Under the pieces are notes generated by a model. It ran no database searches. It saw nothing but the letters and a program-made list of their open reading frames with translations, and was not told the DNA's origin. From Cyrtodaria siliqua (taxonomy: Eukaryota > Mollusca > Bivalvia > Adapedonta > Hiatellidae), in NCBI GenBank assembly GCA_037043455.1, contig JAWPHD010000135.1:496001-560000 (forward strand): DNA of 64,000 nt, written 5' to 3'. A program made the translations under genes and the position numbers. Shown here in pieces: positions 1 through 12,110 of this stretch (position 1 is the first letter of the stretch; the number at the start of each line of letters is the position of its first letter).

Positions 1-1196
1 GAAGGCGTGGCATACTTATGTTAACAACTTAACAATGGAAAAACATTGGACTGAAAGATGCGTTAATGCGCCGTTGTAATTGAAAACAAATCGATCATCA
101 TATACTAGGTTGGTTGATTTAAAAGCCCATGAGACAAAATGCCCCGCATATGTTTGTCGTCGCCTAATAATGGGAAGATATATACAATAATCGAACAGAT
201 AGAGGATCTCTATAATCTTTTTCTTTCCTTCCAATCCTATTAATTATGTACTGTAACAATATATATACTAGTATGTTGTAAACATATTGAAATAAAATAT
301 GTGTAAAAATTACCTAACAGTCATAAACTAAATATGTTTGTATTAATATTATGATTATTATTATTATTATTAGTAGTAGTAGTAGTAGTATGTCTACTTT
401 CTGGAGTTTTACGATATATATTTTCAAAGGTTACTCAAGTCGTTATGGACATAATCTCATGTCTCTGAATGGGGAACATAATACTTAAGTATTCCCGTGT
501 ATGTATTGGTCTGTATGTTGCATATTCATGAGTTGAGGAAGTGTCCATTGCTTTTATTTTCAGCTTGTGTTACTTTTAAAATGTAGGATGTGTTGTGGAT
601 CCTCAAAAATTAAATTCCTGTGTACAGCCTACAGTATTGGGAGGAGGCTCATTGTGTTAAAACAGTATATATTTCGTAATATTCGCATATATATTATATA
701 CACAATATAATGGTAAGGATTTGAAAACAAGCTTATCACAGCTAATAAGGCTTCATAACTTCTGTTCCCACTTAAATTCCATTATGTTAATTTCGTCCAT
801 TGTTTTCTCGTTTAAGGAAAAGCAGTTAATTAGCGGGCCATTACCACACTGAAGGTTCAGTTGTCACCGCCATATGCATACCATCTTTGGGATGACTCAA
901 ATGTTCGTACCATGGAAACCACCTGCTCAACCCGTGGTTAGATGGCGTAAACTGTCGCTAATATGTGTTAGATGGCGTAAACGGTAGCCAATATGTGTTA
1001 CCATCGTATAATCAACGCGATACTGCTATATTTGGTGTATTTATCGTGTGCAATATGTGTTGAATTTATCGTGTTTTGCGCTTTCATATTCTTGCAGTGT
1101 CCATAGTGATGCAAGCATATTAATATTCTAGTGACACACGTACATTGAATGAGGAGAATATGCTATCATATATATATATATAGCATATATATATTG
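1..1196. other. AT-rich non-coding stretch
   Basis: No coding region is recognisable here. The stretch is AT-rich and holds a trinucleotide microsatellite (separate entry) and a 30-bp unit repeated in tandem at 937-966 and 967-996, built on the word GTTAGATGGCGTAAAC. A short AT hairpin (ATATGCTAT with ATAGCATAT) lies at about 1,158-1,188, directly before an inverted-repeat arm. The small open frames at the left end have no recognisable protein character. Confidence 0.6.
351..391. repeat. ATT then AGT trinucleotide microsatellite
   Basis: A pure run of ATT units changes into a pure run of AGT units without a break. This is a compound simple-sequence repeat of the kind that arises by slippage after a point change in one unit. 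Confidence 0.9.
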
Positions 1197-1248
1197 TATG
1201 ACGTAATATACCGCTCTGGGTCATGAATATTTATTGCCTCCATTGTCA
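1197..1248 (+). repeat. left arm of a widely spaced 52-bp inverted repeat
   Basis: This stretch, from TATGACGTAATATACCGCTC to GCCTCCATTGTCA, matches the reverse complement of 5,797-5,848 with only a few mismatches. The arms are 4.5 kb apart. They could be the ends of a 4.65-kb mobile element or two independent copies of one dispersed repeat in opposite orientation. No transposase is recognisable between them. Confidence 0.7.
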
Positions 1249-1636
1249 GACCAACACCATTTTAGTAACGCTTAGTCTTTACAAAGTTTGCATATTATAT
1301 GGGGATTATACATTTACTTTAATATGATGCATACAATGCTACACAACAATGCCGACACGATCGTAACATTTTAAAAATGAATTGTCTTGGCATTTTTAAT
1401 ATAAAGCGCCGTTTGAGCAAACGTATGTAAGTTTTATATATTCATTGATAGTTGCCTATATCACAGATGGCAAAACAAGATACCAAAGCAATGAAACATT
1501 CACAGAACCCTGTCCACCAAAATACAAATTTAAAACAATCAGCAATGGTCAGTGACAAAATGGAAGTAAACTACACTAGTAATATAAAAGGGTGGTCAAC
1601 CAGGGAAGCCATTAGGAAAGGTCAGTAGCAACATGG

Positions 1637-1637
<1 letters not shown>

Positions 1638-1670
<33 letters not shown>
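1638..1670. repeat. (GT)n microsatellite
   Basis: Uninterrupted dinucleotide repeat of about 16 units. Confidence 0.95.
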
Positions 1671-1674
<4 letters not shown>

Positions 1675-3420
1675 AAAATAATCATATTTCCCGAGAAAAA
1701 TAGGGTAGGGGCTAAACTTCTGTTATTATGGAAACGGATACATCATAAGGGAAATGTCGGTTCATGGACACGTCATTAATGGCTATACTTAATATTGTTC
1801 AGTACATCTTTTGTGTCTGTTTTCGTCATGTCATCATCGAAATCTGAAAAGTTGTAAAGAAGGAAAATATTCTATACTTTAGTCTATCTAACAAGTATAA
1901 CAAGGTTGGTGTATGCCAAACCGATATTGTGGTTCAGTGCTAGAGTGCCCGCTTCTGGGTTTAAAGGTTTCGTTCTTTAGTGTTTTTGGTTTAGTTTTTC
2001 CGATTCTCCGATTGAACCTTATATTTAAATTTAAACACAAATAAACAATATCGTTATCGAGATGTTGCGAATGTGTTTTCCGTAAAATTACACATTTAGA
2101 CAATACCTTTTTACATAGCCTTAAGTGTGATTATACTTATTTCCGCGAATTACAGGAGTTACTTAACAAGGTAAGCTGTTCCTTATTGCGAAGATATTCG
2201 TGTCAATGGATATTTGAATGCCGCTTTGAAAGGTATGAAACATTAGAAAGCGTCTGTTCGAAAAGCTTTTAATACTATGACATAGCTATATATCAAAAAC
2301 AAATTGTTTCGGTAATATAAATTGAGGGAATCATTACTCTTAAAACTAGCATCTGGCTAAAAGACGTCTTTGTATTATCATTTTAATAACACGTTCAACA
2401 TTGTCACTAAGTATATATATATATGTGTTACCATTTTTTGTACATAATACTGACTATAAAAATCTCTTTTATAGTCACAGTTATTGGGGGACACGTTACT
2501 GGGTTTTCCACTTATCGAGTACTTTTCACGGTGCATTTTTCGTACATGTACACCGCCATCTTCAATTTTCACAAATAGGTAAGATGTGCTTTGAGCTTCC
2601 TTTTAAAAAGTTATTTTTTTTAAAATCAGACTCGGAGGATCTATGGTTTTGTAATATTTCTGGTGCTCATGAATTTGTCTTCTATTAGGATGTATTCGTT
2701 TCTATTTAGTCATACAGATGTGTAAGTTGTTCCTGGATGCAAATAATGTTTTCCATTTCACCAAGTTTGCGCCATTTTTTGGTTCTTGTCGGAGAAACCT
2801 TTCTTTCAATTTTATTAACATAAGCTTTATTTCGTTCTCTTTCTTTGTTTCTATTCTGATAATTCATATAGGTCGTGGATATTAATAAATAAAAAACATT
2901 CGTTCCTTCCACCGTGTGTGGTGACGTTATCGTTTCTCACGCGGTTAAGTTTTCAGGAACTTAATTAATATTACTCTCATATTGCGTGGTTTGTGACTGT
3001 CGGGGTCGAATTGAAATGGTTTCTAAACATTGGTAACGTCGTTTCTTGCCTTTGTTTGTGTTTAAAGCGTTCGTTTAGCGGGGTTTGCTGCGGGCTTGGA
3101 AGTAACTTGTCTACCTGCTTCACCTGAATTCCAAAATGGAATGTCCCTTTAATTTAGAATGGATAATAACTGTTTACTGGTGTATGCAGCAGGTCGGGAT
3201 ATACTGCACTCTTTTTCGCGGTAACTGGGTCAACAGCTGATTACATATATGCTAAATTAGAACAATGTGGATGGGGGTATTTGCGTGTGTTGCGTCTAGG
3301 TAGGCTACATTTTTACTGAAAAAGTTTAGGGCATTGTGTGTATTGCAAGCGTAATGCGTCTGGGTGCGTTTCGACTGAGGGTGTTTGGGGTGTTGTGATC
3401 AATGGACAAATGAATAATAC
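1671..3420. other. non-coding, nothing recognised
   Basis: AT-rich sequence with only short open frames. A short word, GGAATGTCCCTTTAA near 3,137, resembles the ends of the TTAA-flanked MITE described at 34,671. No partner end was found close by. Confidence 0.5.
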
Positions 3421-3463
3421 AAAAAAAATAATAGTGGGGTAATAATAATAAATAAATCAATAA

Positions 3464-3511
<48 letters not shown>

Positions 3512-3605
3512 TAATAATATAAAAAATAAAACAAAAAATAAAAAAATAAAAATAAAAATAAAATTAAAAAAATAAATAAAATAAAATAAATAAAAATAGA
3601 CTAGA
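3421..3605. repeat. AAT/AAAT low-complexity tract
   Basis: Long A- and AAT-rich simple sequence. On the minus strand it gives an artificial Leu/Phe/Tyr-only open frame of 125 codons that should not be treated as a membrane protein. Confidence 0.9.
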
Positions 3606-3779
3606 TCTACATGAAGACTGCACAAATAACTATTACAATAAGTTGGTATTACTATATAGGATTTTATTTTCATTTGTACTCCATTTGTGCTCGGTTTATA
3701 CATTGTATGTCGATTTTGTTTTCATAATCACCCTAGATAATACATCGTGGAAAGCGAGCCAGTTCGATGGTAACTTCTC

Positions 3780-3990
3780 TGCCGGTTAACGTGGTTGATG
3801 ATCCCACCTGGAAAAGTCAGCAGTTGCCTCCCAGCAGATCCAAAGGGTGTGAATATCGTTCAGCTAGTCAGTGACGTCACAGATCGTTGAGTGGCTCGAT
3901 TGGTTGCAGAAGAGGCCGTGCACAGACGTTAGTCAGCTAGAGGAACAGCTGTTGTACTGCCTCCGGAAACAGGACTCGTTTTTAGACACT
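3780..3990 (+). promoter_or_regulatory. possible orphan promoter-like segment
   Basis: This short GC-richer island in AT-rich DNA holds a full palindromic cAMP-response word TGACGTCA (3,872-3,879), an inverted CCAAT box (ATTGG at 3,899) and an E-box CAGCTG (about 3,947). A small duplication of the kind TAGACACTTTATAATGG follows downstream. No gene start is visible after it, so the promoter role is a guess based on motif clustering only. Confidence 0.2.
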
Positions 3991-4149
3991 TTATAATGGG
4001 TTTAAAGTCAGTGTTGTTTTTGTATACACTTTATTACTGGTTTTAAGTCAGATTGGATATAAATAATAATAATAATGCAAAAACAATCAAATAATAAGAA
4101 TCAATACAAAAAAAAAATAAAATAAAAAAATAGCTGGATATGTTTTTTA

Positions 4150-5117
4150 TGATATTTAGAGATTAATACACGGGTGATGCGTTATTTGCCGTCATATCGG
4201 CCCGAGACCCCAATATCGGCCCGAAGGCTTTAGCCTGAGGGCCGATATTGGTCGAGGGCCGATATGACGGGCAATAACGCATCACCCATGTTTTAATCTT
4301 TTTTATCATATATATACGCATTTTCTCTTTATTAAAACGTTACAATGTTGTTTTTATATACAGTATATATAATGTGAATTAATTTCAGTTGAACCGATGA
4401 GCCAAATCACACATTTCCAAATAGATATACAGTAGGGCTAGATTTTTACGTTTTCTAAAAAAAATAATTCTAGTGGCGTACAGTAGCTGCTTTTATGCAC
4501 TGCAAACCCCGACCGAAAATCTTTTACCTGATAGGCTATGCTCTTTTTATCCCCAAAAGTGTCTTCCAAAACTCGTCAGAGTGCACCATTTTACCAGCGG
4601 AAAAAGGTTTAAATATCGGTTATTGTTAATGATTGAGCTTTTTAAAATAATATGACATACTGTACACATAATCAAGCGTTACGATTGTAATATTAAGATA
4701 AAGTGTTTACCTTTAGCCTACTGAGTATCTATTTAAATCCACTGTTTATTTACCTTCGTTGTGACTTTATGGTTTAAAAAAGTGACGTCATGTAACGTTC
4801 GTTACGTCATCGTAAATAGAAAAGAAAATCAGGGGCGCAGCCAGGTGGAAGGTCGGAATCTGGTACCGTTCCATTTTTTCCCTAATAGGGTTTAGAAAGC
4901 AATCGCCAATACTCGTAACGATCATGTGACCGGTTATTGGCCCGGTCAGGTGACCGGGGCAATATGGATATGCATTTTTGGATATGCATTTTCCGCCCGG
5001 TCACATGACCTAAATTTGGCGTATCGGACCGCATTTATGATACGGCTCATTTCTCGAGAGCTTTATTGTAGGGTGATTTTGTGCATATTGCGGGCCAAAA
5101 ATGCGTATATATATGAT
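4150..5117. repeat. foldback element cluster with long palindrome
   Basis: The core (about 4,163-4,296) is a near-perfect palindrome. GGGTGATGCGTTATTTGCC on the left pairs with GGCAATAACGCATCACCC on the right around the loop GAAGGCTTTAGCCTGA, and the stem repeats the word GGGCCGATAT. Just outside it, ATCATATATATACGCATTTT (4,305-4,324) is exactly inverted at 5,097-5,117. A smaller inverted pair, CATGTGACCGG (4,923-4,933) with CCGGTCACATG (4,997-5,007), lies inside. This nested structure fits a foldback or MITE cluster. No transposase was seen. Confidence 0.75.
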
Positions 5118-5796
5118 AAGAATTTGTACACCACTTCCTGCTGTTGTCATAGATAATACAAAAATCACCAAACATTGTCATATTATCATATTTTCCAATT
5201 GCGAGTTCATTGTAGATGTTGGTGGGTGATTTATGGCTGTAGATGGTTCACAGCTTTTCATTTTTGTTACAGTAACACATTGTTACAGCAAACAGTTCAC
5301 ACTAGGAAATTTAAAATGGTATCAAAGTAAACAATATCCTGTTTGTAATGACAGTGGTTAGACTACATTTTCAACTCAGTGAATCAATTTGCAAAAACAA
5401 TGAGTCATTCGAGAGGCAATTAAAACTGTAAATAACAGTGAGTCACATTAGAAAAATATGATTATTCGACTCAAGGCAGAGCTAATTATAAGTATGTTGT
5501 CATTATGCGGATGATGTACATATCTAAAGCAAATATTATTTAAGAACTATTATGAAAACCATTTATATAAGAATAATGTGTTGAACACCATCTAGTTGAT
5601 GGAGAAATGTTGTTTAATCCATAATGTTAGCCTGTTGTTATCATCATCGTTGTTGTGCACTATGTTTTCAGCTTCTGCTGCTATTATTTAACTCCAAGGC
5701 TGTTGGTGGAATCGTGTTTTATGAAGCTAACCATGTAATTCGAGTGTTTAGGCAATATGTTTTCCTACTGCTGATAAGTATGTTTCAACAGTTTGT
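5118..5796. other. non-coding, nothing recognised
   Basis: AT-rich sequence with no recognisable coding signal, ending at the right inverted-repeat arm. Confidence 0.5.
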
Positions 5797-5848
5797 TGAC
5801 AATGGAGGCAATGCACATTCATGACCCAGAGCGGTAGGTGACGTCATA
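5797..5848 (-). repeat. right arm of the widely spaced 52-bp inverted repeat
   Basis: Reverse-complement partner of 1,197-1,248. Both carry ACCGCTCTGGGTCATGAAT and GCCTCCATTGTCA. Sequence inside and outside the arms does not match, so the arms have sharp limits. Confidence 0.7.
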
Positions 5849-7684
5849 CTGTCTGGGTGTGCGTCTGTGATAGTGCGGAAGCATTGTGTTGGATATGGCA
5901 TTATTTTAATTTGAATTAATATTGTTTAACAGTTTCAAATCAATTCCTGCCTCCATTGTACTTGCCTTTCTTCTAAATTGACTGTTTTCAAAACGTCCAA
6001 TGCTTTTCGTCTAGCGATCAGCTTTACATTTATTCAGTTTGCGTACAATGATGTTTTCATTACAGTTGTTTATATACGGATGCTGTTGCTGCTTAATTAT
6101 AATTGGATCTATATCACTTCTTTCAAGGTTTTATTTGTTTCATTATCTCGAACATTTTGCCTTATATTTCAGTTTGTGTAACCATCAAGTTGACTTAAGT
6201 TCCTATGTCTGTATCGGATGCAATGTGTGGAACAGGTCATAGAGTCCTCAAGTGTTGGTATTGTATGTAAGGTTCCACTTTTTACCTGTTATACAAGATA
6301 AACCTACGCCACCCATCAGCTTTTCAAAACATGGTGCATTTCGAAACTTTTTCGTGTGGAGTTCGGGAATATATCCCTACAGTGGTTTGACACATTCATA
6401 TGTAATACATCGACAGTGCCTTATCAGTGATGTATATATGCAAGACCTGGAAAGAAGTTACATACTTTTCATAATGCCTTATTTTAAGGCTATTCTATTT
6501 GATCATTGGTTTAGTTTAGGGCTATTCCTTTTGATCGATGAGGTTTTATTTATCCTGCAACGGGATGATGTTTTATTTATCCTGCACCAGGTAGTTTGCC
6601 ATCGGTTCATTGAAGTTTAGTTAGCTGTTCCTTTCCGTTTGTCCCTATTCAATACATAGCACTTTAAACCAGTTCTGTGCATGGTCACTAAATTATAAAA
6701 CCACTTCTATCTATGCTGTGTTCTATTCAAAATAAACTTCTCTGCAGGGTTCCACATGAAGCTCTGGGGTTTATAGTCAATAGTCATAGTCATATACACA
6801 ACAGGGCGTCCAAAAGGTATATGCACATTAGAACCTGGGCAGGTTGCAAAAGGTATTTTAATAACACTTCATCCAATTCAACAACCTCAACTTATACAAG
6901 AAGGTGATAAATGAGGTAAATGCCATTCCAATAGTCAGCATCAAATCACGATGACATCACCTTTATGTATTAGTTAAAAGGAGTTTACATAGTGTTGTGG
7001 CTAACCTTTTAAATGTGGGCTAATTAAAGTATTTACTTGAAAAGGATACATGTACTTCGTCTATTGTTGTCGGAGTGTTTGGATGGATTAGCTTTCAGAT
7101 AGTTATAGATCGTTATGCAAATACTTGGTATTTCTAATGTGGCTGATAAACCAGTGGGGCAACGACATCACTTGAGAGTTACTATATATAGCTTGTAAAC
7201 AGGCATGTACCGATTGATTGACTAACTGTTCATCAATTACTCAGGCCTCTGATGATGATGATTGATACAAAAGTCTAAAACCGATCGTAGGTTAAAGGTA
7301 AAAATGCAGTTAAAAACCTGTTCAAAATAGACATAAACTTGATTATCAAGGAGGCAAAAGTTAATACAATTGGGAAAATGTGCATATTATACACAAACAA
7401 ATGTATATAAGTTGTTTGCTGACTGAAATGAAATAACAGTGGCACACGAAACAGGAGGAAAGGAAACATGCTTAATCAGAAATCATTCAATGTTAAAGGT
7501 CTGAAACTGAGTAACATATACATGTTACACTTCATATTATTTATATTCCTGATGCAAATTTATGACAGCTTCGAAACGTTTAACAGTCAATTTGTGTTTG
7601 TCGCCACACATTAAGGTTACAATCTTTTTCCAACCTTTACATACTGGATATTTTTCTGACATTTATTTATTTTGTCAATGTCTG
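5849..7684. other. non-coding, nothing recognised
   Basis: Several open frames of 60-120 codons overlap here, but none shows a domain, a plausible composition or splice structure. A short internal duplication of GATG-GTTTTATTTATCCTGCA type lies near 6,535-6,590. Confidence 0.4.
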
Positions 7685-8046
7685 ATGCATCAACTCTTGT
7701 GGTCCTGGGGAACTGATTTAGGGAAATACCCATTAAAGATTCTTAGAAAGCAGGCTAAGCTTCTGACCGAGTTTTTAGGGTCAATTTACATAATGTGGTC
7801 GTTATTTGGTCTCAAATGTCGTTGCCTAACCATCCTTTTGCAATGGAAAGGGCCAGAAAGCGGCTAAACAGTAATGCTGCTAAGGCGATAATAGATATTG
7901 GGGGCCATTATCTGCTACACCCAGACATTCATGCTGATGATACCTGTCTTGAACAGGATGGTGTTCATTTATCAAATGTGGGGAACAACTTGTTTCTTAA
8001 CCAGTTTCCGTCTGGATTTGAATGTTTCATTAAAAGTGGGCAGTGA
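7685..8046 (+). pseudogene. SGNH-hydrolase fragment of retroelement type
   Basis: Two overlapping frames together give the C-terminal half of an SGNH (GDSL-like) hydrolase. A degenerate block III (LWSWGTDLG, where GGND is usual) comes first, then a helix around LRKQAKLLTEFLGS, a frameshift near 7,790, then VVIWSQM. The end holds the block V motif DGVHLSNVGN with the catalytic Asp and His. SGNH domains of this form occur as an accessory ORF in Ngaro/DIRS-type tyrosine-recombinase retrotransposons. The family assignment rests on motif order. The frameshift and the altered block III say it is dead. No RT or recombinase was found next to it. Confidence 0.5.
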
Positions 8047-8407
8047 TAAGGAAATATATACTTTTTTGGCACCGTTTCTGTTTTGGGCGTGGCATTCGGA
8101 TATTTTGCTTTTGATACGCACTCTTCGCTGCTGCCAAAAAATGATTGGAGTGTCCGGGCGCCTATCAATATTGCGAAGGTGTGAAAAGAAGCCTAGACAT
8201 ATACGTTTCAGTTTAACTTTATTCAGCTTCTGTATATCCAGAGACTGAATTGTAATCTAAAACATGAATTATATACAAATTTGCTGTCCGTACAAATTGC
8301 TAAAAACATTTGAATTGGTTGAATTCGGTGCACTTGTAATTATGCTTGAAAATCAACCGTGCTTTCAACACTTGCTTAAATGCTTATCAGAAAAGTTGCT
8401 TTCATAC

Positions 8408-8658
8408 TGAACATTTAATTTGGTGCACATGTATTTATGTCCTTAATATTGTAATATTCAATTTGCTTTATTGCTTAATGCTTTCTACTGTAAGGGCTTG
8501 ACATAATGGTATTGTGTGCATCCCGGAAGCCCAACAATTGTTAAGCCCCATGATTGGGGCTTGTTTATCAATCCATGTCATGCCCAATAATTGCCAAATC
8601 TATTAAAAAAAGTTTAAAAAATATGTTATGTGTTGTTATTATAGTGCTCTACAATAAT
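8408..8658 (+). repeat. dispersed repeat, copy 1 (partner at 48,601)
   Basis: About 250 bp shared at high identity and in the same orientation with 48,601-48,844. It contains a perfect stem-loop AAGCCCC-ATGATT-GGGGCTT (8,543-8,562) that is unchanged in both copies. It follows the SGNH fragment and could be the 3' end of the same retroelement. Confidence 0.8.
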
Positions 8659-8666
8659 TATTTTTT

Positions 8667-9330
8667 TAGCTCTACTTGGTCCGTCCGTCTGTTAACTCTT
8701 TTTGTTCCAGCGCTGTAGTATTCGATCTTTATCAAACTTTACCAGATTGTTAATATATGTAAAGGTTCGGAAAATTCGATAACTAGCAATATCTGACAAG
8801 AAACATTAAAGTTATGGCCCTTGAATTAACGAAAACTGCTTTATTTTTTTGTGTCTACACTCCAGCCCCTTTATTTTTCATATGATCTTTAGCAAACTGT
8901 ATCACGTTGTTAATATTAATGAAAGCCAAATCGGACCTGTAACACAATAGTTATAGCCCTTCAATTAACAAGCATTGCTAAACTTGTGTCTTGTGGATAC
9001 TTTTCTCCCAACCTTTAACAAACTTTACATTGGTATCAATGAAATCTTGGACAAGTTAAAAAAACACCTTCTATCAGACCAAAAACACCAAATTTACGAC
9101 CCTTGATATATGTAAAATTGCTATAAGTTGCCTACTTAAGACAATAGGGACTTCAGTTTTCATCTGATCTTTACCAGATTGATAATATTAATGAAAAGTA
9201 GGACAAGATTGAAAACCAAACATATTAGACCAGTAACACAAGAGCTATGTAATGTAAAATGCTATATTTTGCTTTGTACCTTTTCTTACGATTTTAATCA
9301 AGCATACATGAATGAAATCTGGGACGAGTT
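8667..9330. repeat. degenerate tandem-module repeat array
   Basis: The segment starts with TTTAGCTCTACTTGGTCCGTC. It then repeats a loose module containing GATCTTTA-CAAACT, GTTAATATTAATGAAA and GTTATGGCCCTTGAATTAA three or four times. The same word set recurs at 23,590-24,110. It looks like an old member of the tandem-core repeat class abundant in bivalves; no protein is encoded. Confidence 0.5.
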
Positions 9331-11378
9331 TTAATTTAATCAAGATTGGACCAGCATTTGCAGAGTAACATCCCTTGAAGTTCTTACACGAAATTGCGGC
9401 GTCTTTCATGCCTTGTATCGAAATTCGTCTTGTTACTATTATAATAACGTTTGATAGAGATTGTATGAATCAGCTTATAAACAAAGATCTTACGAAGTTT
9501 GTAAATAACGTCCGCATTGAGATTATCAAACATCTTATGAATATGAAAGCTCTTGCCGCAGAAAAGTTTTTAAATTGCAGTTAGTACTTTCAAATATTAA
9601 AATATGATTTGTCTAGTGTCAAGTTTTTGTAAAGGTTTTGATAACGGTGGCCCTGATGTAGTAGTTGCTTAGTCATACAGGGGTTACGAATGGCAAAGTC
9701 CTCAACTCGACTACAATCTCTAGATAAAGAATATTGTAGATTACATTATTCCCGAAGGTCGCGAATCAATGAGACTCTATTTTATTCGCGAGTATAAGAA
9801 TTTCTGCGTTTAACCTATTTTCGGGGATGGTTGTGGTTTCGATACTCTTTCGAGTTTATTATCCGCGACTAGTTGAATTCCCGAGAGAATGGATTCGCGA
9901 ATATTATGGAAATAAAACAGTCGCGAATAATACCAGATTTACAGTAAGTTGCGAAACATATACCACATAAGATGTTAACATCGCAGAGTGGAGATAATTA
10001 AAGATGTAAAAATAGAAATCATCTCTCACATCATACATGTTGAATATAAAGCCTTACAACAAATACGATGATGATAATTATTACAATGTAAAGTAAATTT
10101 AGAAATGGGAAAATAATTATTAGTGTATATGCGTATTTGAGCAAATATGGTCGAGAAAGTCCTCAACATTCATGAGAGTTGTTTACTGTTGTTAGCTCAA
10201 CCATTTACATATTAAGATAGAAGTGCTAAATACAAATCTATATCGGGCGCATTTGATATTAGGTGTCGTCTTCGTTAGCACTTGTATAAACACAAGCAAA
10301 TATAACATTATAGAACATTATAGAACTGAACTTTTCAAAAAGGTCAAACAGGAGAATATGTATTGACCTGTACAACAAAGAACGCTATCTCTGAAATAGC
10401 CAACATTAATATATTTAATTATACCTCCCATAAACATGATACAACACCCATGCTAAGTCCCCATGGGCAACAATGTGTAATTTCTTACTATCTGACGCGA
10501 GCGTGATATTGCAGGGTTATAGTAAATCACAGGGTAAAAACAAAATCACAATCGCAGCTTTGATGCTCGCTGTTTCGGTGACATTATCGGCTCAGATACG
10601 CTTGTATCGGCTCATTATGATGAAATTGCCATTTTTAACTCATCATAACTTCAAAAGTACTTTACCGATTTCAATTAACTACCTCTCATTTCCTTAGTTT
10701 AGTTATTGCAATTTCAATGCTATTACATTCATAGTAAAGTGAAATCTGTACTAAAAATAAAGCTTATGTTGGCCCTAGCTGATTTCGGTATACTAAATAA
10801 GTATCAGATTCATGAGAAAGTGATAATCATATCCGCAGGTTAATCATTCTTACGATCACCCTCTCATGCATGTGATATTATTGGAGGGGCCTCTAGGCTC
10901 CGGCTTTATTTATCTCGGACTCAGAAAGCTGCTATTGGTGTTGGACTGTGTATCAATAATATCATATTCATATTATAACATTTTATCACATAACCTGGCT
11001 TCTGGGAGTACAATAAAGCCATGAGTTATTTCTCGTATTACACTAGTGTATGAGGACCGAATCACTGGGTTTGTATACAGTAAAACATTTAATCCCAATT
11101 GTTTGCATGGTATATCATACGGTACGTTCAGACGCCTTAATTATTTATCATTATTTGAAATCTTACTTCATAAAATGAATGTTAGTAACGTTAAATTTGG
11201 TTCAAGGTGTTGCATTATTTGTAGGGCGAACGAAGTTACAGCCGCGTGACGTAGCGACGTCAAGTAAACAACGAAACGACGTCATGGTTTGTCTTACATC
11301 CGTATATAAGGAAAATTAAAGTGAAACTATCACGTCATTGGTGTGTTATGTGATAAATAGAATCTTTCATTCGTGACT
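9331..11378. other. non-coding, nothing firm
   Basis: One 69-codon plus-strand frame at 9,375-9,584 has a balanced composition but no recognisable domain or splice context. An 11-bp inverted pair (TGATATTATTG at 10,873, CAATAATATCA at 10,954) brackets a 92-bp GC-richer piece. Several GACGTC words lie at 11,250-11,290. Confidence 0.4.
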
Positions 11379-11486
11379 GTGTATTATTGACTGTAATAAA
11401 TTCGTTAGATAAAAATATAGGATACTCGGCAAGAGCATCGTATCCTATCATTTTATCCAACTCGTTCATTAAAATCAATAATACAC
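11379..11486. repeat. 108-bp foldback hairpin
   Basis: GTGTATTATTGA (11,379-11,390) is exactly inverted at 11,475-11,486. Pairing continues inward with mismatches through GATAAAA/TTTTATC to ATAGGATAC (11,417) and GTATCCTAT (11,440). It is a MITE-sized self-complementary unit with no coding capacity. Confidence 0.7.
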
Positions 11487-11929
11487 TCATGTAAGATCCT
11501 CTATATACAAACAGATGCCAACAGAAGCCAAAATTAAAACATATTCAGTTTGTCTCATGGTGAATAGTTTATCTAGAGCTCAAATCGTTCATGATAAATG
11601 TGTTTTGATTGTTGACAATTACAAACATCTACACACTGTTCGTTTATTTTTTCTGTTTCTTATGTAACTGCTATGACCGGCTTGTGATACGTTGTATCAC
11701 CTTTTCTTTCTTGTATAGTTTCTGGAGCATACTATTTCTGGAGATGAATGACCGACACTATGCACTACGCACGGTTGAAAACGAAATGAACCACCTCGTG
11801 TCACACAATGTATCTTACGTTTTAATCATATATTCATAAAAAGACTTCGTATGAGACACGTTAGACGCTTCTTTACTGTTTCTTCATAATAAATATAGCA
11901 GGACATATACTAAAATAAGGATAAAAATT

Positions 11930-12110
11930 GAAATGCAGCTTTCACAGAACACAGTAAACCCAAAAACACACAAAAAGACAAGCATCAATGGCAATGTTAA
12001 TAAGGAATAAAGGCATAGGACGTCACAAACACAAACAGGGTTGACAATAGGTTTACCGCCTTGGAAGTGAACATGTTTATGTATTTCTAGTTAATATTAG
12101 TCTTCAGGCC
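11930..12110 (-). repeat. Penelope-associated repeat, inverted copy
   Basis: Read on the minus strand, this matches 15,050-15,200. Both hold the words GCATATGACGTCACAAACAC (variant), ATTCCTTATTAACATTG and ACCGCCTTGGAA. A third, weaker copy lies at 21,535-21,665 in this orientation. As the two strong copies flank the Penelope-like RT fragment in opposite orientation, they may be its terminal repeats. Confidence 0.55.

Noticed and set aside
3326..3703. 125-codon minus-strand ORF resembling a membrane protein
   Set aside because: Leu/Phe/Tyr-only segment from an AAT/AAAT simple repeat.
6252..6620. 122-codon plus-strand ORF
   Set aside because: No domain; covers a small internal duplication; composition typical of a chance AT-rich frame.
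9375..9584. 69-codon plus-strand ORF
   Set aside because: Composition is acceptable, but no domain, homologue or splice context is recognised; not enough for a gene call.
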